DNA of 64,000 nucleotides from Prochlorococcus sp. AG-459-M13 (lineage in GTDB: Bacteria > Cyanobacteriota > Cyanobacteriia > PCC-6307 > Cyanobiaceae). The notes beneath the pieces were generated by a model that saw nothing but the letters and a program-made list of their open reading frames with translations, did not search any database and was not told where the DNA came from. The DNA is taken from positions 1-64,000 of the forward strand of contig QCRE01000003.1 of NCBI GenBank assembly GCA_003212005.1, written 5' to 3'. The position numbers and the translations under genes are program-made. Positions 11,691 to 23,819 of this stretch are shown here, one piece after another. Every line of letters begins with the position of its first letter. Position 1 is the stretch's first letter.

Positions 11691-11945
11691 CTAGTTTAAT
11701 AATGCTTCTAATTTATTTTCGTTTTCTAATGCGTAGAGATCATCGCAGCCTCCGATACCCTCATTATCTATAAATATTTGTGGTAATGTTTTTCTACCAT
11801 CAGCTCTCTCAATCATCAATGCTCTGGCATCTTTGTCGCCATCTATTTTATATTCTGTAAAATTTACATTTTTTTTCTTGAGTAGTGATTTTGCTCGAAT
11901 ACAGAATGGGCAATATTGCCAAGTATAAATTTCAACTTTGGACAT
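11691..11945 (-). CDS. grxC: Glutaredoxin
   Basis: [12 protein letters not shown] active site, [17 protein letters not shown]. Confidence 0.95.
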   Translation of the reverse strand: MSKVEIYTWQYCPFCIRAKSLLKKKNVNFTEYKIDGDKDARALMIERADGRKTLPQIFIDNEGIGGCDDLYALENENKLEALLN

Positions 11946-12021
11946 TTTTTTAAAATAATACTTAGTTTATACTATTAAACAAAAGTGCTTGTTAGATTAT
12001 AAATAACGATTAAATTCTATT

Positions 12022-13144
12022 TTGATAGAAATTACTGAGTTCAAAAAAGATCTTTCGGAACTAACAAAGCGCCTGGGTAATGCTCAGGATTGTCTTTGAC
12101 GTTCCAAGATTAAAAGCGAAAAGGAGAGAGTTAGAGCAAATTTCTGCTCAACCTGAATTTTGGGAGAATCAAGAAGAAGCGAAAAAACAAATGTTAATTC
12201 TTGATGATGTCAAAGATCAACTAGAATTGTTAGATAAATGGGAAACGTTTATTTCAGATGCTAAAGCATCTCTTGAACTTTATTCTTTAGAACCTGAAGA
12301 AGAAATGATTTTGGAATCCCAGCAAGGCTTAAAAATATTAAGAGAGAATTTAGATAAATGGGAATTTGAAAGATTGTTATGTGGTGAATATGATAAGAAA
12401 GGAGCAGTAGTTTCTATTAACTCAGGTGCTGGTGGAACAGATGCACAGGACTGGGTAGAGATATTATTGAGAATGTATTCAAGATGGGCCGATAATAATC
12501 AAATGAATCTTCTCATTAATGAATTATCTCAAGGAGAAGAAGCAGGTATTAAAAGTGTAACGTTTGAAATTGATGGAAAATATGCATATGGCTATCTTAA
12601 ATATGAAAAAGGAACTCATAGATTAGTAAGAATTTCTCCTTTCAATGCTAATGGCAAAAGACAAACCAGCTTTGCTGGGGTAGAGGTTATGCCAAAATTA
12701 GATGATAATATTTCGCTTGATATTCCTGAAAAAGATTTAGAAGTCACAACGAGTAGATCCGGTGGAGCTGGAGGACAAAATGTTAATAAAGTAGAAACAG
12801 CAGTAAGAATTGTTCATTTGCCTACAGGTATTTCAGTAAGATGCACCCAAGAAAGATCTCAATTACAAAATAAAGAAAAAGCTATGCTTCTTCTTAAGTC
12901 TAAACTACTAGTGATTGCTAAAGAACAACGAGCAGCTGAAGTCGCTGATATTAAAGGTGATATTGTGGAAGCTGCATGGGGCAATCAAATAAGAAATTAT
13001 GTTTTCCATCCTTATCAAATGGTAAAAGATCTCAGGACTATGCAGGAAACTAACGACTTAGAAAGTGTTTTAGATGGTGGACTTGACCCATTTATTCATG
13101 AATTATTACGAATGAATATTTCTTCTAATGAATCTATTGAATAA
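12022..13144 (+). CDS. prfB: Peptide chain release factor 2, with programmed +1 frameshift at CTT TGA C (12094-12100); candidate TTG start at 12022
   Basis: Zero frame [25 protein letters not shown] then TGA 12097-12099, continuing in +1 as [15 protein letters not shown]...; RF2 GGQ motif ([13 protein letters not shown]). Confidence 0.93.
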
Positions 13145-13147
13145 CTA

Positions 13148-13330
13148 ATGCAAAATCAAAACGAAAATTTTGAAAAAAAAGTTTCTCCTCCAAGTTTTAT
13201 TAAGCTTGCTATGAGAAATATGGTGAGGAAGGGTTCAAAAAGTGTTTCTCATTTTTCAATTACCTTTCTTGTCTTGATTGCGATATTAATTCTTTTGGCC
13301 ACAATAGGTAAGCCTAATATTCCTTTATAA
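13148..13330 (+). CDS. Conserved small single-TM protein (DUF3285-like)
   Basis: 60 aa, PPSFIKLAMRNMVRKGSKSVSHFSITFLVLIAILILLATIGKP; sits between prfB and ybeY. Confidence 0.7.
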   Translation: MQNQNENFEKKVSPPSFIKLAMRNMVRKGSKSVSHFSITFLVLIAILILLATIGKPNIPL

Positions 13331-13336
13331 GAATTT

Positions 13337-13876
13337 ATGAAAGAAAAAATTTTTTCTGAAATAAATTTAGATTTGGTTTTTAAATGTAATGATTTTTCTC
13401 AATTCTCAGATAAGTTAAAAGATACTAAAAGTAAGCTTATTTTTGAATCTATTTTTTGGGAGAGAGTTTTTTTATCTTGGATAAATACAATATTAAAAAA
13501 AGATGATTATAAATTGCAAAAGTTTATTTTTGAAAAAAAATCTTTTTCATTAGGCTTACAAATAATTTCTAATCGAGAAATTGCCTCTATGAACCAGAAG
13601 TGGATGCAAAAAAATGGACCAACTGATGTTCTATCTTTCCCAATTATTACTGATGAATCTTTAAATAATTTAGATCATATAGAGTTGGGGGATATATTTA
13701 TATCATTAGATATGGCATTTGAACAATCTTATGAATATAAACATTCAATTTATAAAGAGATGCTTTGGTTAGCTAGTCATGGATTTTTGCATCTTTTGGG
13801 ATGGGATCATAATAGTGATCTTGATTTAGATAATATGTTAAATTTTCAGGAATATTTAATTTCTCGATTAGATTAA
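13337..13876 (+). CDS. ybeY: Endoribonuclease YbeY
   Basis: GPTDVLSFP and [11 protein letters not shown] zinc motif. Confidence 0.93.
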   Translation: MKEKIFSEINLDLVFKCNDFSQFSDKLKDTKSKLIFESIFWERVFLSWINTILKKDDYKLQKFIFEKKSFSLGLQIISNREIASMNQKWMQKNGPTDVLSFPIITDESLNNLDHIELGDIFISLDMAFEQSYEYKHSIYKEMLWLASHGFLHLLGWDHNSDLDLDNMLNFQEYLISRLD

Positions 13877-13880
13877 ATAT

Positions 13881-14291
13881 ATGCAAAAAAAAATTAACTC
13901 TATTAAAAATAGAAAAGAATCATACAAAACTTCTCAGAATGTATTAATAAGTTTTAAGTATGCTTTTAGAGGAATTTTTTACGTATTAAAAACTTCAAGA
14001 AATTTCAAAATTCAATTACTTTTTGCATTAATAATTTTAATTATTGGTTTTTTACTGCAAATCAATCTTAGTAATTATGTGATTTTGATTTCCACCATTA
14101 TGTCTGTTTTAATATTGGAAATTTTAAACACATCTATCGAATCAATAGTTGATATAGTCGTGAAAAAAGAATTTAATAGTTTGGCTAAAATTGCAAAAGA
14201 TACAGCTGCAGGAGCTGTATTATTAGCTTCCATTAATTCTGTTATTATTGCTGTATATACCTTTTTTCCTAAAATAAAATTATTATTTTAA
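13881..14291 (+). CDS. dgkA: Diacylglycerol kinase
   Basis: DgkA-like small membrane protein, EILNTSIESIVD and KDTAAGAVLLAS motifs. Confidence 0.9.
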   Translation: MQKKINSIKNRKESYKTSQNVLISFKYAFRGIFYVLKTSRNFKIQLLFALIILIIGFLLQINLSNYVILISTIMSVLILEILNTSIESIVDIVVKKEFNSLAKIAKDTAAGAVLLASINSVIIAVYTFFPKIKLLF

Positions 14292-14303
14292 ATCCTCATA
14301 AAA

Positions 14304-14900
14304 ATGTTTCTTGTTATTGATAATTACGATAGTTTTACTTATAACCTTGTTCAATATTTAGGAGAACTTTCTGTCGAGCATGAAATAACTAAAGAATTAA
14401 TAGTAAAAAGAAATGATGAAATTACTTTAGAAGAAATTATCAAACTAAATCCTAGTGGTATATTATTATCACCAGGTCCTGGGAATCCAGATCAATCTGG
14501 AATTTGTTTGCCAATACTAAAAAAATTATCTAAAAATATTCCAATATTAGGAGTTTGTTTAGGTCATCAAGCTTTGGCCCAAGCTTTTGGAGGTAAGGTA
14601 ATAGTTGGTAAAGAATTAATGCACGGAAAGACTTCTAAAATTTTTCATAATAAAAAAGGATTATTCAAAGATATTGAAAGTCCATTTGTTGCAACTAGAT
14701 ATCATAGTCTTATAGTAGATACAAATTCCCTCCCATCTTGTTTTGACATAACTGCCACTCTAGAGGATTCTACTATTATGGCTATTTCTCATAAACAATA
14801 TAAAAAATTGCATGGCGTCCAGTTTCATCCAGAAAGTGTTTTAACACAATTTGGTCATAAATTAATTAGCAATTTTCTAAATATGGCCGAACAGAAGTAA
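14304..14900 (+). CDS. Anthranilate/aminodeoxychorismate synthase component II (glutamine amidotransferase)
   Basis: LVIDNYDSFTYNLVQYLGEL, LSPGPGNPDQSG, GVCLGHQALAQAFGG, GVQFHPES. Confidence 0.92.
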   Translation: MFLVIDNYDSFTYNLVQYLGELSVEHEITKELIVKRNDEITLEEIIKLNPSGILLSPGPGNPDQSGICLPILKKLSKNIPILGVCLGHQALAQAFGGKVIVGKELMHGKTSKIFHNKKGLFKDIESPFVATRYHSLIVDTNSLPSCFDITATLEDSTIMAISHKQYKKLHGVQFHPESVLTQFGHKLISNFLNMAEQK

Positions 14901-14921
14901 AATAAACTATAAACTTATTCA

Positions 14922-15650
14922 ATGAATATTATTAAACTTAAAAAATTTTTTCTTTTTATATTATTTGTAATTTTAATGCCCGCATCGGTCATTGCAGGTG
15001 ACCTAATATTAAAAAATTATGGTCATAGTAGTTTTTTAATTAAAGGGAGAGGAAAATCGGTTCTTTTAAATCCCTTTAAGGCTGTTGGTTGTGCAAGTGA
15101 TTTAATTGAGCCAAAAGGGGTAAATGCTGATTTAATTTTAGCCAGTTCAAAACTAGTTGATGAGGGGTATAATCCAAATGATCAATTGATGTTTGTAAAT
15201 CCGGGAGTTTATAAATTTGGAGATATATTATTCAATGGTATTGAGGTTCCACATGACAGAGTTGGTGGAAGAAGATTTGGAATGGCTACAGTGTGGAGTT
15301 GGAAGCAGAATAATTTAAAAATAGTACATATGGGTGGAGCTGCTGGCGAAATAGATATGAATGCTCAAATAATCTTGTCCCGCCCAGATATTTTATTCAT
15401 TTCAATTGGAGGAGGAATAAAATCTTACGATGGAGAAGAAGCTTCAAGAATAGTTAAGACTTTAAAACCTAATATAGTAATTCCTGTTCATTTTGCACGT
15501 AGCGAACAAACTATTAAAGAATGTGATTTTTCAAATGCTGATTTATTTGTCGAAAATATGAAAGACTTTAAAGTCAAATATGTAGGAAAAGATTTTCAAA
15601 TAAAACCTAAAAGAATTGATCAAAATACAATTTATATTTTTAGTAATTAG
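14922..15650 (+). CDS. Exported metallo-beta-lactamase-fold (UlaG-like) protein with degenerate metal motif
   Basis: N-terminal signal peptide-like segment; NYGHSSFLIKGRGKSVLLNPF; the canonical HxHxDH region reads LILASSKLVDEGYN. Confidence 0.7.
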   Translation: MNIIKLKKFFLFILFVILMPASVIAGDLILKNYGHSSFLIKGRGKSVLLNPFKAVGCASDLIEPKGVNADLILASSKLVDEGYNPNDQLMFVNPGVYKFGDILFNGIEVPHDRVGGRRFGMATVWSWKQNNLKIVHMGGAAGEIDMNAQIILSRPDILFISIGGGIKSYDGEEASRIVKTLKPNIVIPVHFARSEQTIKECDFSNADLFVENMKDFKVKYVGKDFQIKPKRIDQNTIYIFSN

Positions 15651-16759
15651 TTGATTAAATCTAATTCCTTGTAATTATTCCAGAAAAAACTCATTTGTTC
15701 TTTGTTTCCAATACTTACCCTTATAGAATTATCAATATCTTTTTTGTTTTCCATACTTCTAATTAAAATTCCTTTTTCTTTCATCTGTTTTATTAAGGTT
15801 TTAGGATCTTTATTTGGCCAAATTAAGAAATAATTACCTCCACTAAAGTGAGCTCTAATTTTTGTTGATTTAAATTTATTTAAAATCCATTCTCTTGCTT
15901 TTTTTACTTCCAAGACGTAATTATCTACATATGATTTGTCATTAAGTGCTGCTAATGCTGCTGTTATAGCAAAGCTATTTACATCATATGGTCCAGTAAG
16001 TTTATTAATATACTGAATTATATTTTTATTACCAAAAGTAAAACCTATTCTTAAACCAGCTAAACCTGCTGTTTTTGATAAAGATTGAATTATTACTATA
16101 TTTTTATTCCTTTCAAAATTAATTGATTCAAGAAGACTATCTCCATTAAATTTTTCATATAATTCATCAACTATAAATAATGAATTTTTATTTATATTAG
16201 CTAAGTTTATTATCTCATTAGTATTTATAACTGTTCCTGTGGGATTATTAGGATTACAAATAAATACTAACTTAGGATTATGATTTATAATTTCCTTTCG
16301 AAATTCTTCAATAGGGAATTGAAAATTGTCTCCAACGTAAGAACAAGTTATTTTTTTCATCCCTCTCATTTCTGAACAAGGAGAATAATAACCAAAAGTT
16401 GGATTTGTAGTTAGAAAAATTTGATCTTTTTCTCCAAAGCAATTGAAAATTGCATTGATTGCCGCATCTGCTCCATTGAAAATTCCAATTTCATCTTTAT
16501 CGAATTTTCTTGAATCAAGATATTGATCACATAAAAATTTTTTTAATAAATTATATTCTGGATAAATTGAAATCTCGTCTAATTTTATTGCTCGTAATGC
16601 TTCTAAAACCTTAGGACTTGGACCTAAAGTATTTTCGTTGAAGTCTAAGCGGAGCAAATTTCTTCTATTTTCTAAAGGTGCAGAGTAAGACTTCATATTT
16701 ATTATTTCTTCTCTTGGTTTTGGGAAAAGATTATTTAATGGATCAAAATCATTCATCAC
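15647..16759 (-). CDS. hisC: Histidinol-phosphate aminotransferase-like class I/II aminotransferase
   Basis: [39 protein letters not shown]. Confidence 0.85.
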   Translation of the reverse strand: MMNDFDPLNNLFPKPREEIINMKSYSAPLENRRNLLRLDFNENTLGPSPKVLEALRAIKLDEISIYPEYNLLKKFLCDQYLDSRKFDKDEIGIFNGADAAINAIFNCFGEKDQIFLTTNPTFGYYSPCSEMRGMKKITCSYVGDNFQFPIEEFRKEIINHNPKLVFICNPNNPTGTVINTNEIINLANINKNSLFIVDELYEKFNGDSLLESINFERNKNIVIIQSLSKTAGLAGLRIGFTFGNKNIIQYINKLTGPYDVNSFAITAALAALNDKSYVDNYVLEVKKAREWILNKFKSTKIRAHFSGGNYFLIWPNKDPKTLIKQMKEKGILIRSMENKKDIDNSIRVSIGNKEQMSFFWNNYKELDLIN

Positions 16760-18570
16760 ATTCTTTCTAAAGTTTCAATTCCCAGAAGCTCTAAGCTTAA
16801 TTTTAGTGTTTTTGCAGTTAGGTCACATAAATTAAGTCTAGAAATTTTTTTTTCTTTTTCTTCTTTTAGGATTTGAACTTGATCATAGAATCTATTAAAA
16901 GTCTGACATAGTTCAAAAAGGTAATTGCAAAGTCTGTTTGGCATTAAATCTTTTTCAATAGAGATTATAACTTCATCAAACTTAAGTAATTTTCTGATAA
17001 GTTTCCACTCAGATTTATGTGCATAATTTATAGATTGAAAATCTTTAGCATCATATTCTAAATTGTTTTTTCTTTTGATTCCTGAAATTCTTACAAGAGT
17101 ATATAGTAAATAAGGAGCAGTATTTCCATTTAGGGAAAGCATTTTATCAAAACTAAATTGATAATTAGTAATCCTATTTTGACTTAAATCTGCATACTTA
17201 ACAGCTCCTAATCCAATTTTCCTTGAAGTATTTGCAATAAATTCTTTAGTCTCATTACGATCTTCATCTTCTATTCTTTTCAATAAATCTTCTTTTGCTC
17301 TTCTTACAGCTTCATTTAATAAATCTTTTAAACGTATTGTTTTACCCTCCCTTGTCTTTAATTTTTTGCCATCAATCCCCTGAACTAAACCAAAAGGAAC
17401 ATGGTCTACTTGACAGTTATCTGGGATCCATTTTGCTTTTTTTGCAACTTGAAAAACTCCCGCAAAATGATTTGTTTGTCCATGATCAGTTACATAAATA
17501 ATTCTTGAAGCATTATCCCCACTAGGAGCTTTATTAAACCTATATCTTATGGCAGCAAGATCTGTAGTGGCATAATTAAAACCGCCATCTTTTTTTTGAA
17601 TAATTAGAGGTAAAGGTTTGCCTTCTTTATTAGTCATCCCATCTAAAAATACACATTTTGCACCTTGATCTTCTACAAGTAATTGCTTAAAATTCAATTC
17701 CTCAATAACTGACTTTAAGAAGGGATTATAAAAAGATTCACCTCTTTCTTTTATTTTTATTTTTAAATTTTTATAGATTTCATCAAATTCCTTTCTCGAT
17801 TGATCACATAATAATTTCCAGGCTTTAATCGATTTACTATCTCCACTTTGTAACTTAACTACTTCCTCTCTCGACTTTTTTTGAAATTCAGATTCATTAT
17901 CAAATCTTTTTTTTGATACTTTATAAAATTCAACTAAATCACTTATCTTAATGTTCCCTATTTCTTCTAAATCATTTGAATATAAATCTTTGAGTTGAGT
18001 AATAAGCATTCCAAATTGTGTTCCCCAATCACCAACATGATTGAGTCTTAATACTTCATAACCTCGTAATTCGAGAATTCTGGATATTGAGTCACCTATT
18101 ATTGTTGATCTTAAATGTCCTACATGCATTTCTTTAGCAATATTAGGACTAGAAAAATCTACAATAACTTTATTAGATAAGCCATTATTTAATTCTTTTT
18201 TAATTAGAGGTACTCCAGCTCTTTGGCATTGCATATTTGCTTTGATTTCATTAATCAGAATAGTATCTTTTAATTTTATATTTATAAATCCAGGTCCTGC
18301 TATTTCTAGACTCTTGCATAATTTGGATATGCTTTTATTTTTATTTAAAAGGCTAACAAAATCGCTAGAGATCTCTCTTGGATTCTTTTTATATATTTTA
18401 GATAAACTTAGACAAACATTACATTGATAATCTCCAAAATCCTCTTTTGATGATTGTGTAATTAAATTTTTTCTTAGATTCTCGAATTCTCCTTTTTTAT
18501 CATTTCTTTCAAGACTATCTAAAAGAGATTGCTCAAAGTTTTTAGTTAATTCTTTTAAAAGGATAAGCAT
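16756..18570 (-). CDS. argS: Arginyl-tRNA synthetase
   Basis: [25 protein letters not shown] (HIGH-like), [10 protein letters not shown]-terminus. Confidence 0.97.
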   Translation of the reverse strand: MLILLKELTKNFEQSLLDSLERNDKKGEFENLRKNLITQSSKEDFGDYQCNVCLSLSKIYKKNPREISSDFVSLLNKNKSISKLCKSLEIAGPGFINIKLKDTILINEIKANMQCQRAGVPLIKKELNNGLSNKVIVDFSSPNIAKEMHVGHLRSTIIGDSISRILELRGYEVLRLNHVGDWGTQFGMLITQLKDLYSNDLEEIGNIKISDLVEFYKVSKKRFDNESEFQKKSREEVVKLQSGDSKSIKAWKLLCDQSRKEFDEIYKNLKIKIKERGESFYNPFLKSVIEELNFKQLLVEDQGAKCVFLDGMTNKEGKPLPLIIQKKDGGFNYATTDLAAIRYRFNKAPSGDNASRIIYVTDHGQTNHFAGVFQVAKKAKWIPDNCQVDHVPFGLVQGIDGKKLKTREGKTIRLKDLLNEAVRRAKEDLLKRIEDEDRNETKEFIANTSRKIGLGAVKYADLSQNRITNYQFSFDKMLSLNGNTAPYLLYTLVRISGIKRKNNLEYDAKDFQSINYAHKSEWKLIRKLLKFDEVIISIEKDLMPNRLCNYLFELCQTFNRFYDQVQILKEEKEKKISRLNLCDLTAKTLKLSLELLGIETLERM

Positions 18571-18597
18571 TAATTATTCAATTATTTGTCTATATAG

Positions 18598-19464
18598 TTA
18601 ATTAATATAACGCATACTTAAATCAATCCAATTACTTTTAGTAATTGAAGAACTTGTTGAAATTAAATCGATACCTTTTATGAGATATTTATTAATTTCT
18701 TTATGATTTATACCAGAAACTTCTATTAACAAATTTTTATTGACTTCTTTTTTTAAGCTATTTCTTGATAAATCCCTCAATTCTTGAACGCGCTTTTTGA
18801 TTGTTTCAGGGTTAATTTCATCTAATAAAATACTATCTGCACCTGCTAATACTGCTTCTTTGGCTTGTTCAATATTCTCGGCTTCAATTATTATATGAGT
18901 TGTAAAAGGCGAATTTAGTCGAATTTTTTTTACTGCATTTTTAAGATTATCTGTCCATGCAATGTGATTCTCTTTTATCATGGCAGCATCGTAAAGTCCC
19001 ATTCTATGATTTACACCCCCTCCGCATTGGAAGGCATATTTTTCAAATATTCTTAAGCCAGGAGTTGTTTTTCTAGTATCTGCTAATTTTATGTTCGTGC
19101 CTTCTAACTTATTTACAAGATTCTTTGTATGGGTAGATATCCCAGATAAATGCATTGCTAAATTTAGGCTGATTCTTTCGCAAGCGAGCAAACTTTTTGA
19201 AGGTCCATATATTTCCAGGAGTTTTTGATCTTTAACAAATTTATCCCCATCAGAGATATTAAATTTAGAACTGATTTGTAAATCAATCTTTTTAAAAATT
19301 TCTTTTATTATCTCCACACCACAAAATATACCCTCTTCTTTTGCAATCCAATATGCATTACTATTTTCTTTTGTAATAGAGCAACTTGTTAGATCTCCTT
19401 TACCTATATCTTCATCGATCCAATTATCAATGGTCTTACTTATTTTTGGAGTATTTAAATCCAC
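18598..19464 (-). CDS. nadC: Nicotinate-nucleotide pyrophosphorylase
   Basis: DEDIGKGDLTS, ADTRKTTPGLRIFEKYAFQCGGGVNHRMGLYDAAMIKENHI. Confidence 0.97.
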   Translation of the reverse strand: MDLNTPKISKTIDNWIDEDIGKGDLTSCSITKENSNAYWIAKEEGIFCGVEIIKEIFKKIDLQISSKFNISDGDKFVKDQKLLEIYGPSKSLLACERISLNLAMHLSGISTHTKNLVNKLEGTNIKLADTRKTTPGLRIFEKYAFQCGGGVNHRMGLYDAAMIKENHIAWTDNLKNAVKKIRLNSPFTTHIIIEAENIEQAKEAVLAGADSILLDEINPETIKKRVQELRDLSRNSLKKEVNKNLLIEVSGINHKEINKYLIKGIDLISTSSSITKSNWIDLSMRYIN

Positions 19465-19552
19465 TAAACTAAATAAATAAATAATTGATTAATAAAAAAT
19501 TCAACTGAACTTAGAAAATCAACTATATATCAATATGTAATTTTACTCAAAT

Positions 19553-20935
19553 CTATTTGCCAATACAAAACTTAGAAAAAATATTATCTAGAAGTTCCTC
19601 TGTTAATTCTTGACCAGTTATTTTAGATAAGTTTTGAATACCATCTCTCAATTCAATTGATAACAAATCAAATGGTAATCTATCTTCAATTATTTGATCA
19701 GTATCATTTAAATTAGAGAGGCAAGCGCTCAAATTAGTTAGATGTCTTTCGTTTAAAAATATATTGATATTTTCTACTTGTTTTAATCCGCATTTTTTTA
19801 TGATTGTGTCGATTAATAATCTTTCACCATCATTATTTTTAATGCTCATAAGAATTGTGTTTTTTAACTCTTTTAGATCAATTTTTTGAGAATCAATTAA
19901 ATCTTTTTTATTTCCCAAAATAGTAATTAATTTCTTTTTGGGTATTTCTTTTATTATTTTTTTGTCTTCTTCAGTAAATCCTTCTTCAAGACTGTAAAGA
20001 TAAATTATAAAATCAGACTCTTTTATTTTTCCAAAACTTTTTTTAATTCCAATACTTTCAATTTGTTCATGAGTTTCTCTTATACCAGCTGTATCAATTA
20101 TTTTCATTGGAATGTCGTTAATACTTAAATTTACTTCAATAACATCTCTAGTTGTACCTGGAATATTAGTGACGATTGCCTTCTCTTTTTTTGCAAGCAA
20201 ATTTAGTAAAGAGCTTTTACCAACATTTGTTTTACCTATAAGCGCAATGGATATCCCATTATGAATATATGAATTTCTTTTTGCATTCTCTATTAATAAT
20301 TTTATTTTATCTTTTACTTTTTTGATGTTTTTTAGATATTTGGTGTAATCAAAATCTCTAAAGTCTTCTTCAAAATCAACTCTTGCTTCTATCTCGCAAA
20401 GTTCATTTATAAGGTCATTTTTTATATCATCAATTTTTTTCTTTATTTCTCCTTGAACTCCGCTAAAAGCTAACTCTGCTGATCGGATATTGCTTGCGTT
20501 AATTAATTGATTAATTGATTCGGCTTGTGTAAGATCTATTTTCCCGTTGAGAAAAGCTCTCTGACTGAATTCTCCTGGATTAGCAAGTCTAACTTTAGAA
20601 TTATTAGATAATAATATTTTAAGAACTTTATTTACTAAGATAATTCCTCCATGGCAATGTAATTCAACAACATCCTCTCCTGTAAAGCTATTTGGAGATT
20701 TCATTACTAAAATTAAAACTTCATCTATAAATTTGTTTTGTCTATTTTCCTGAATAAAACCATGAAAAACTCTATGTGATTCCCATGCATATTTAGATTT
20801 AGTTTTAACAATTTTTTTACAAGAATTTATTGAGTCTTTCCCAGACACTCTTATTATTGCAACTCCTCCTTTCCCTATACTTATAGCTGAAGCAATTGCT
20901 GCTATCGTATCTTCTGTAGTAACTATAGAATCCAT
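19553..20935 (-). CDS. mnmE: tRNA modification GTPase MnmE
   Basis: [21 protein letters not shown]-terminal FCIGK. Confidence 0.97.
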   Translation of the reverse strand: MDSIVTTEDTIAAIASAISIGKGGVAIIRVSGKDSINSCKKIVKTKSKYAWESHRVFHGFIQENRQNKFIDEVLILVMKSPNSFTGEDVVELHCHGGIILVNKVLKILLSNNSKVRLANPGEFSQRAFLNGKIDLTQAESINQLINASNIRSAELAFSGVQGEIKKKIDDIKNDLINELCEIEARVDFEEDFRDFDYTKYLKNIKKVKDKIKLLIENAKRNSYIHNGISIALIGKTNVGKSSLLNLLAKKEKAIVTNIPGTTRDVIEVNLSINDIPMKIIDTAGIRETHEQIESIGIKKSFGKIKESDFIIYLYSLEEGFTEEDKKIIKEIPKKKLITILGNKKDLIDSQKIDLKELKNTILMSIKNNDGERLLIDTIIKKCGLKQVENINIFLNERHLTNLSACLSNLNDTDQIIEDRLPFDLLSIELRDGIQNLSKITGQELTEELLDNIFSKFCIGK

Positions 20936-21000
20936 CTCTCGCTTTGTTATAGATAATTAAGTAAGATTATCAAGAATTTAAATTTGTATTTTCTTTCTGA

Positions 21001-21444
21001 ATGAGATCTAAAAGAGATTTTTACTATAAAAAAATTCTATCATTATTTAGGCATCAGAATGGAAGTCCCTTTTTTAATGCTAAAGGTTTAGCTATAGGGG
21101 TGTTTAGTGGCTGCTTTCCTTTTTTTGGATTTCAGACTTTAATAGGGGTATTTTTTGCGAAACTAGCTAAGGGAAATATTGTTCTAGCTGCAATTGGTAC
21201 TTGGATCAGCAACCCCTTTACATACATTCCACTTTATTATTTTAACTATAAAGTTGGTTCGATTTTATTAAATTCTTCTTCTAATAACATTATTGAAAAA
21301 AGTTTGGTTATTGATGATTTATGGAAAAAAGGTAGAATTTTTTCACTAAAATTGCTGTTAGGTTCATCTTGTGTTGGGTTGTTGTTAGCTTTGATCTGCG
21401 GCAGTATTGTTTACTTAATTTACAAGATAAAAATTAAAAGATAG
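21001..21444 (+). CDS. DUF2062 family membrane protein
   Basis: GLAIGVFSGCFPFFGFQT ... WISNPFTYIPLYY. Confidence 0.8.
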   Translation: MRSKRDFYYKKILSLFRHQNGSPFFNAKGLAIGVFSGCFPFFGFQTLIGVFFAKLAKGNIVLAAIGTWISNPFTYIPLYYFNYKVGSILLNSSSNNIIEKSLVIDDLWKKGRIFSLKLLLGSSCVGLLLALICGSIVYLIYKIKIKR

Positions 21445-21454
21445 TTTTGTCTGA

Positions 21455-23764
21455 TTAAATTTGTCCAACTCTGGCAATATCTAAAACATCTGCCATTGAT
21501 TTAATTTGGTCCATTGTTTTATGAAGTTGATTATAACTTTCTAGACCAACGCAAAGATTGATAATAGCTGGTTTGCCATAAGCTGTTTTAACATTGGCAT
21601 CGCTAACGTTTATACCTTTATCAGATAACCGCATTAGAATATCTTTAAGGACTCCAACCCTATCAATTACTTCTATTCGTAGTTGAATAGGAAACTTATT
21701 ATCTCCAGTTCTATTATTTTGATTCCATCCAACAGGTAATCTTCTTTCTATTGGGATTGGTATGACATTTTCACAATCTGCCCTATGAATGGTTATCCCA
21801 TGGTTACCAAGAGATACGGTTCCGACTATATCTTCTCCTGGAAGTGGGGTACAGCATTTGCCTATTCTGTAATCAAGACCTTCTATTCCCGAAATTGGTG
21901 ATTTAGCCGCCGCATGAGATTTCTTAGTTGATAAATTATTACTACTTTTAAGAGAATTTGCTATTTCAGAATCAGATTCATTTTTAATATCTTCAGTCTG
22001 TAATTTGATTTCTTCTCTGAGTCTGTTTAATACTTGATGTAAAGTTAAACCGCCAAAACCAAGCGATGCCAGTAGATCTTCCGTATTTTTTAAATTGCAT
22101 CGATTAGCAACTTTTTTCATGGCATCGCTAGAAAGTAATGTTTCAAAACCGTTTCTACCTACTTCTTTTTCAAGTAATTCTCTGCCTCTTTTAATCGTTT
22201 CATCCCTATGGCTTTTCTTATACCATTGGCGAATTCTATTTTTAGCAGTTGGCGTAACTACAAAGTTCAACCAATCCAAGCTTGGAGTGGCATTATTATT
22301 TGTCAAAATTTCTATGAAGTCCCCATTTTGTAGTGATGTAGATAATGGAGAAAGCTTTTCATTAATTCTTATTCCATTACAGTGATTTCCAACTTCAGAA
22401 TGAATTCTGTAGGCGAAATCTATTGCAGTAGATCCTTTTCTTAAACCAACAACATCTCCCTTAGGAGTGATTACAAATACTTCTTCATCAAATAAATCTT
22501 CTTTAATTGAAGCTAAATAATCATTATGATCTCCTTCATTACCTTCTTGTTGCCATTCGACTAACTGTCTTAGCCAATTAAATCTTTCGGCATTACTTTT
22601 AGCAGGAGAACCACCCTCTTTGTATTGCCAATGAGCGGCTATACCATATTCAGCAATTTGATGCATAGAAGTAGTTCTTATTTGCACTTCAATAGGTCGA
22701 TGTCTTCCAATTACTGAAGTGTGCAAAGATTGATATCCATTAGGTTTGGGTAATCCTATATAGTCTTTAAATCTACCTGGAATTGGTTTGAATGTATCAT
22801 GTACGACTGCTAGAGCTCTATAACAACTATCTGAATTGTCCATGATAATTCTTAAAGCAGCAACATCATAAATTTCGTGAAACTGTTTTTGTTGTCTTTC
22901 CATTTTGCTCCAAATGCCATAAAGATGTTTTGGTCTTCCAGTTATTTCAAAGTTTTTTAAACCCGCTGAGACTAAGTTTTCTTTCATAAGATTCAAAGTT
23001 ACTTTTAATCTTTTTTCCCTGTCACTTCTTTTAACAGCGATTTGATCTTTTAGATCTTGGTATTCTTTAGGCTCTAGGAATTTAAATGCTAAATCTTCTA
23101 ATTCCCATTTAAATCTATTTATTCCTAATCGATTAGCTAAAGGTGCATAAATCTCTCTTGTTTCTCTTGCTATTCTTTGTTTTCTTTCATCATTTAGCCA
23201 TTCAATAGTTCTCATATTATGTAGTCGATCTGCAAGTTTTACTAAAACAACTCTGATATCACTAGCCATAGCCAAAAACATTTTTCTAAGATTCTCAGCT
23301 TGTGCTTCAGTCCTGTTATTAAAGTGAATTCCTCCTAATTTTGTTACACCTTCTACAAGTATTTTTACTTCTAATCCAAAATTTGCTTCTATTGCCGATA
23401 AATCGATGCCTGTATCTTCAACAACATCATGTAAAAGACCTGCAGCAATAACAGAAGAACTAGCGCCTATCTCTTTGAGAAGATTTGCAACAGCAATTGG
23501 ATGAATAATATAAGGTTCACCACTTGCACGAAGTTGTCCTTCATGAGCTTTATAAGCAAGTTTAAATGCCTTTACAATAAGGTTTTGATTCTCATCGTTT
23601 ACGTTATTTGATTTTTCATAATTATTAATATCTTTAAAAAGCCAATCGGGTATTTTTATCTCATAATTCAAAGATTCACTTACATTTTTTTCATTTTCAG
23701 GCAAAATAGTCTTGGAAACTTTAATTTCTTTTTTTTCTTTTGAATTTGCAGCTGCCTCAGACAT
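21455..23764 (-). CDS. spoT: Bifunctional (p)ppGpp synthetase/hydrolase
   Basis: HD domain (LLHDVVEDTG), RelA/SpoT synthetase, TGS and ACT domains. Confidence 0.96.
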   Translation of the reverse strand: MSEAAANSKEKKEIKVSKTILPENEKNVSESLNYEIKIPDWLFKDINNYEKSNNVNDENQNLIVKAFKLAYKAHEGQLRASGEPYIIHPIAVANLLKEIGASSSVIAAGLLHDVVEDTGIDLSAIEANFGLEVKILVEGVTKLGGIHFNNRTEAQAENLRKMFLAMASDIRVVLVKLADRLHNMRTIEWLNDERKQRIARETREIYAPLANRLGINRFKWELEDLAFKFLEPKEYQDLKDQIAVKRSDREKRLKVTLNLMKENLVSAGLKNFEITGRPKHLYGIWSKMERQQKQFHEIYDVAALRIIMDNSDSCYRALAVVHDTFKPIPGRFKDYIGLPKPNGYQSLHTSVIGRHRPIEVQIRTTSMHQIAEYGIAAHWQYKEGGSPAKSNAERFNWLRQLVEWQQEGNEGDHNDYLASIKEDLFDEEVFVITPKGDVVGLRKGSTAIDFAYRIHSEVGNHCNGIRINEKLSPLSTSLQNGDFIEILTNNNATPSLDWLNFVVTPTAKNRIRQWYKKSHRDETIKRGRELLEKEVGRNGFETLLSSDAMKKVANRCNLKNTEDLLASLGFGGLTLHQVLNRLREEIKLQTEDIKNESDSEIANSLKSSNNLSTKKSHAAAKSPISGIEGLDYRIGKCCTPLPGEDIVGTVSLGNHGITIHRADCENVIPIPIERRLPVGWNQNNRTGDNKFPIQLRIEVIDRVGVLKDILMRLSDKGINVSDANVKTAYGKPAIINLCVGLESYNQLHKTMDQIKSMADVLDIARVGQI

Positions 23765-23819
23765 TTTATATTACTTTAAATTTATTTTATTTAGGACTAG
23801 AAAAATTTGCTATAAAATC

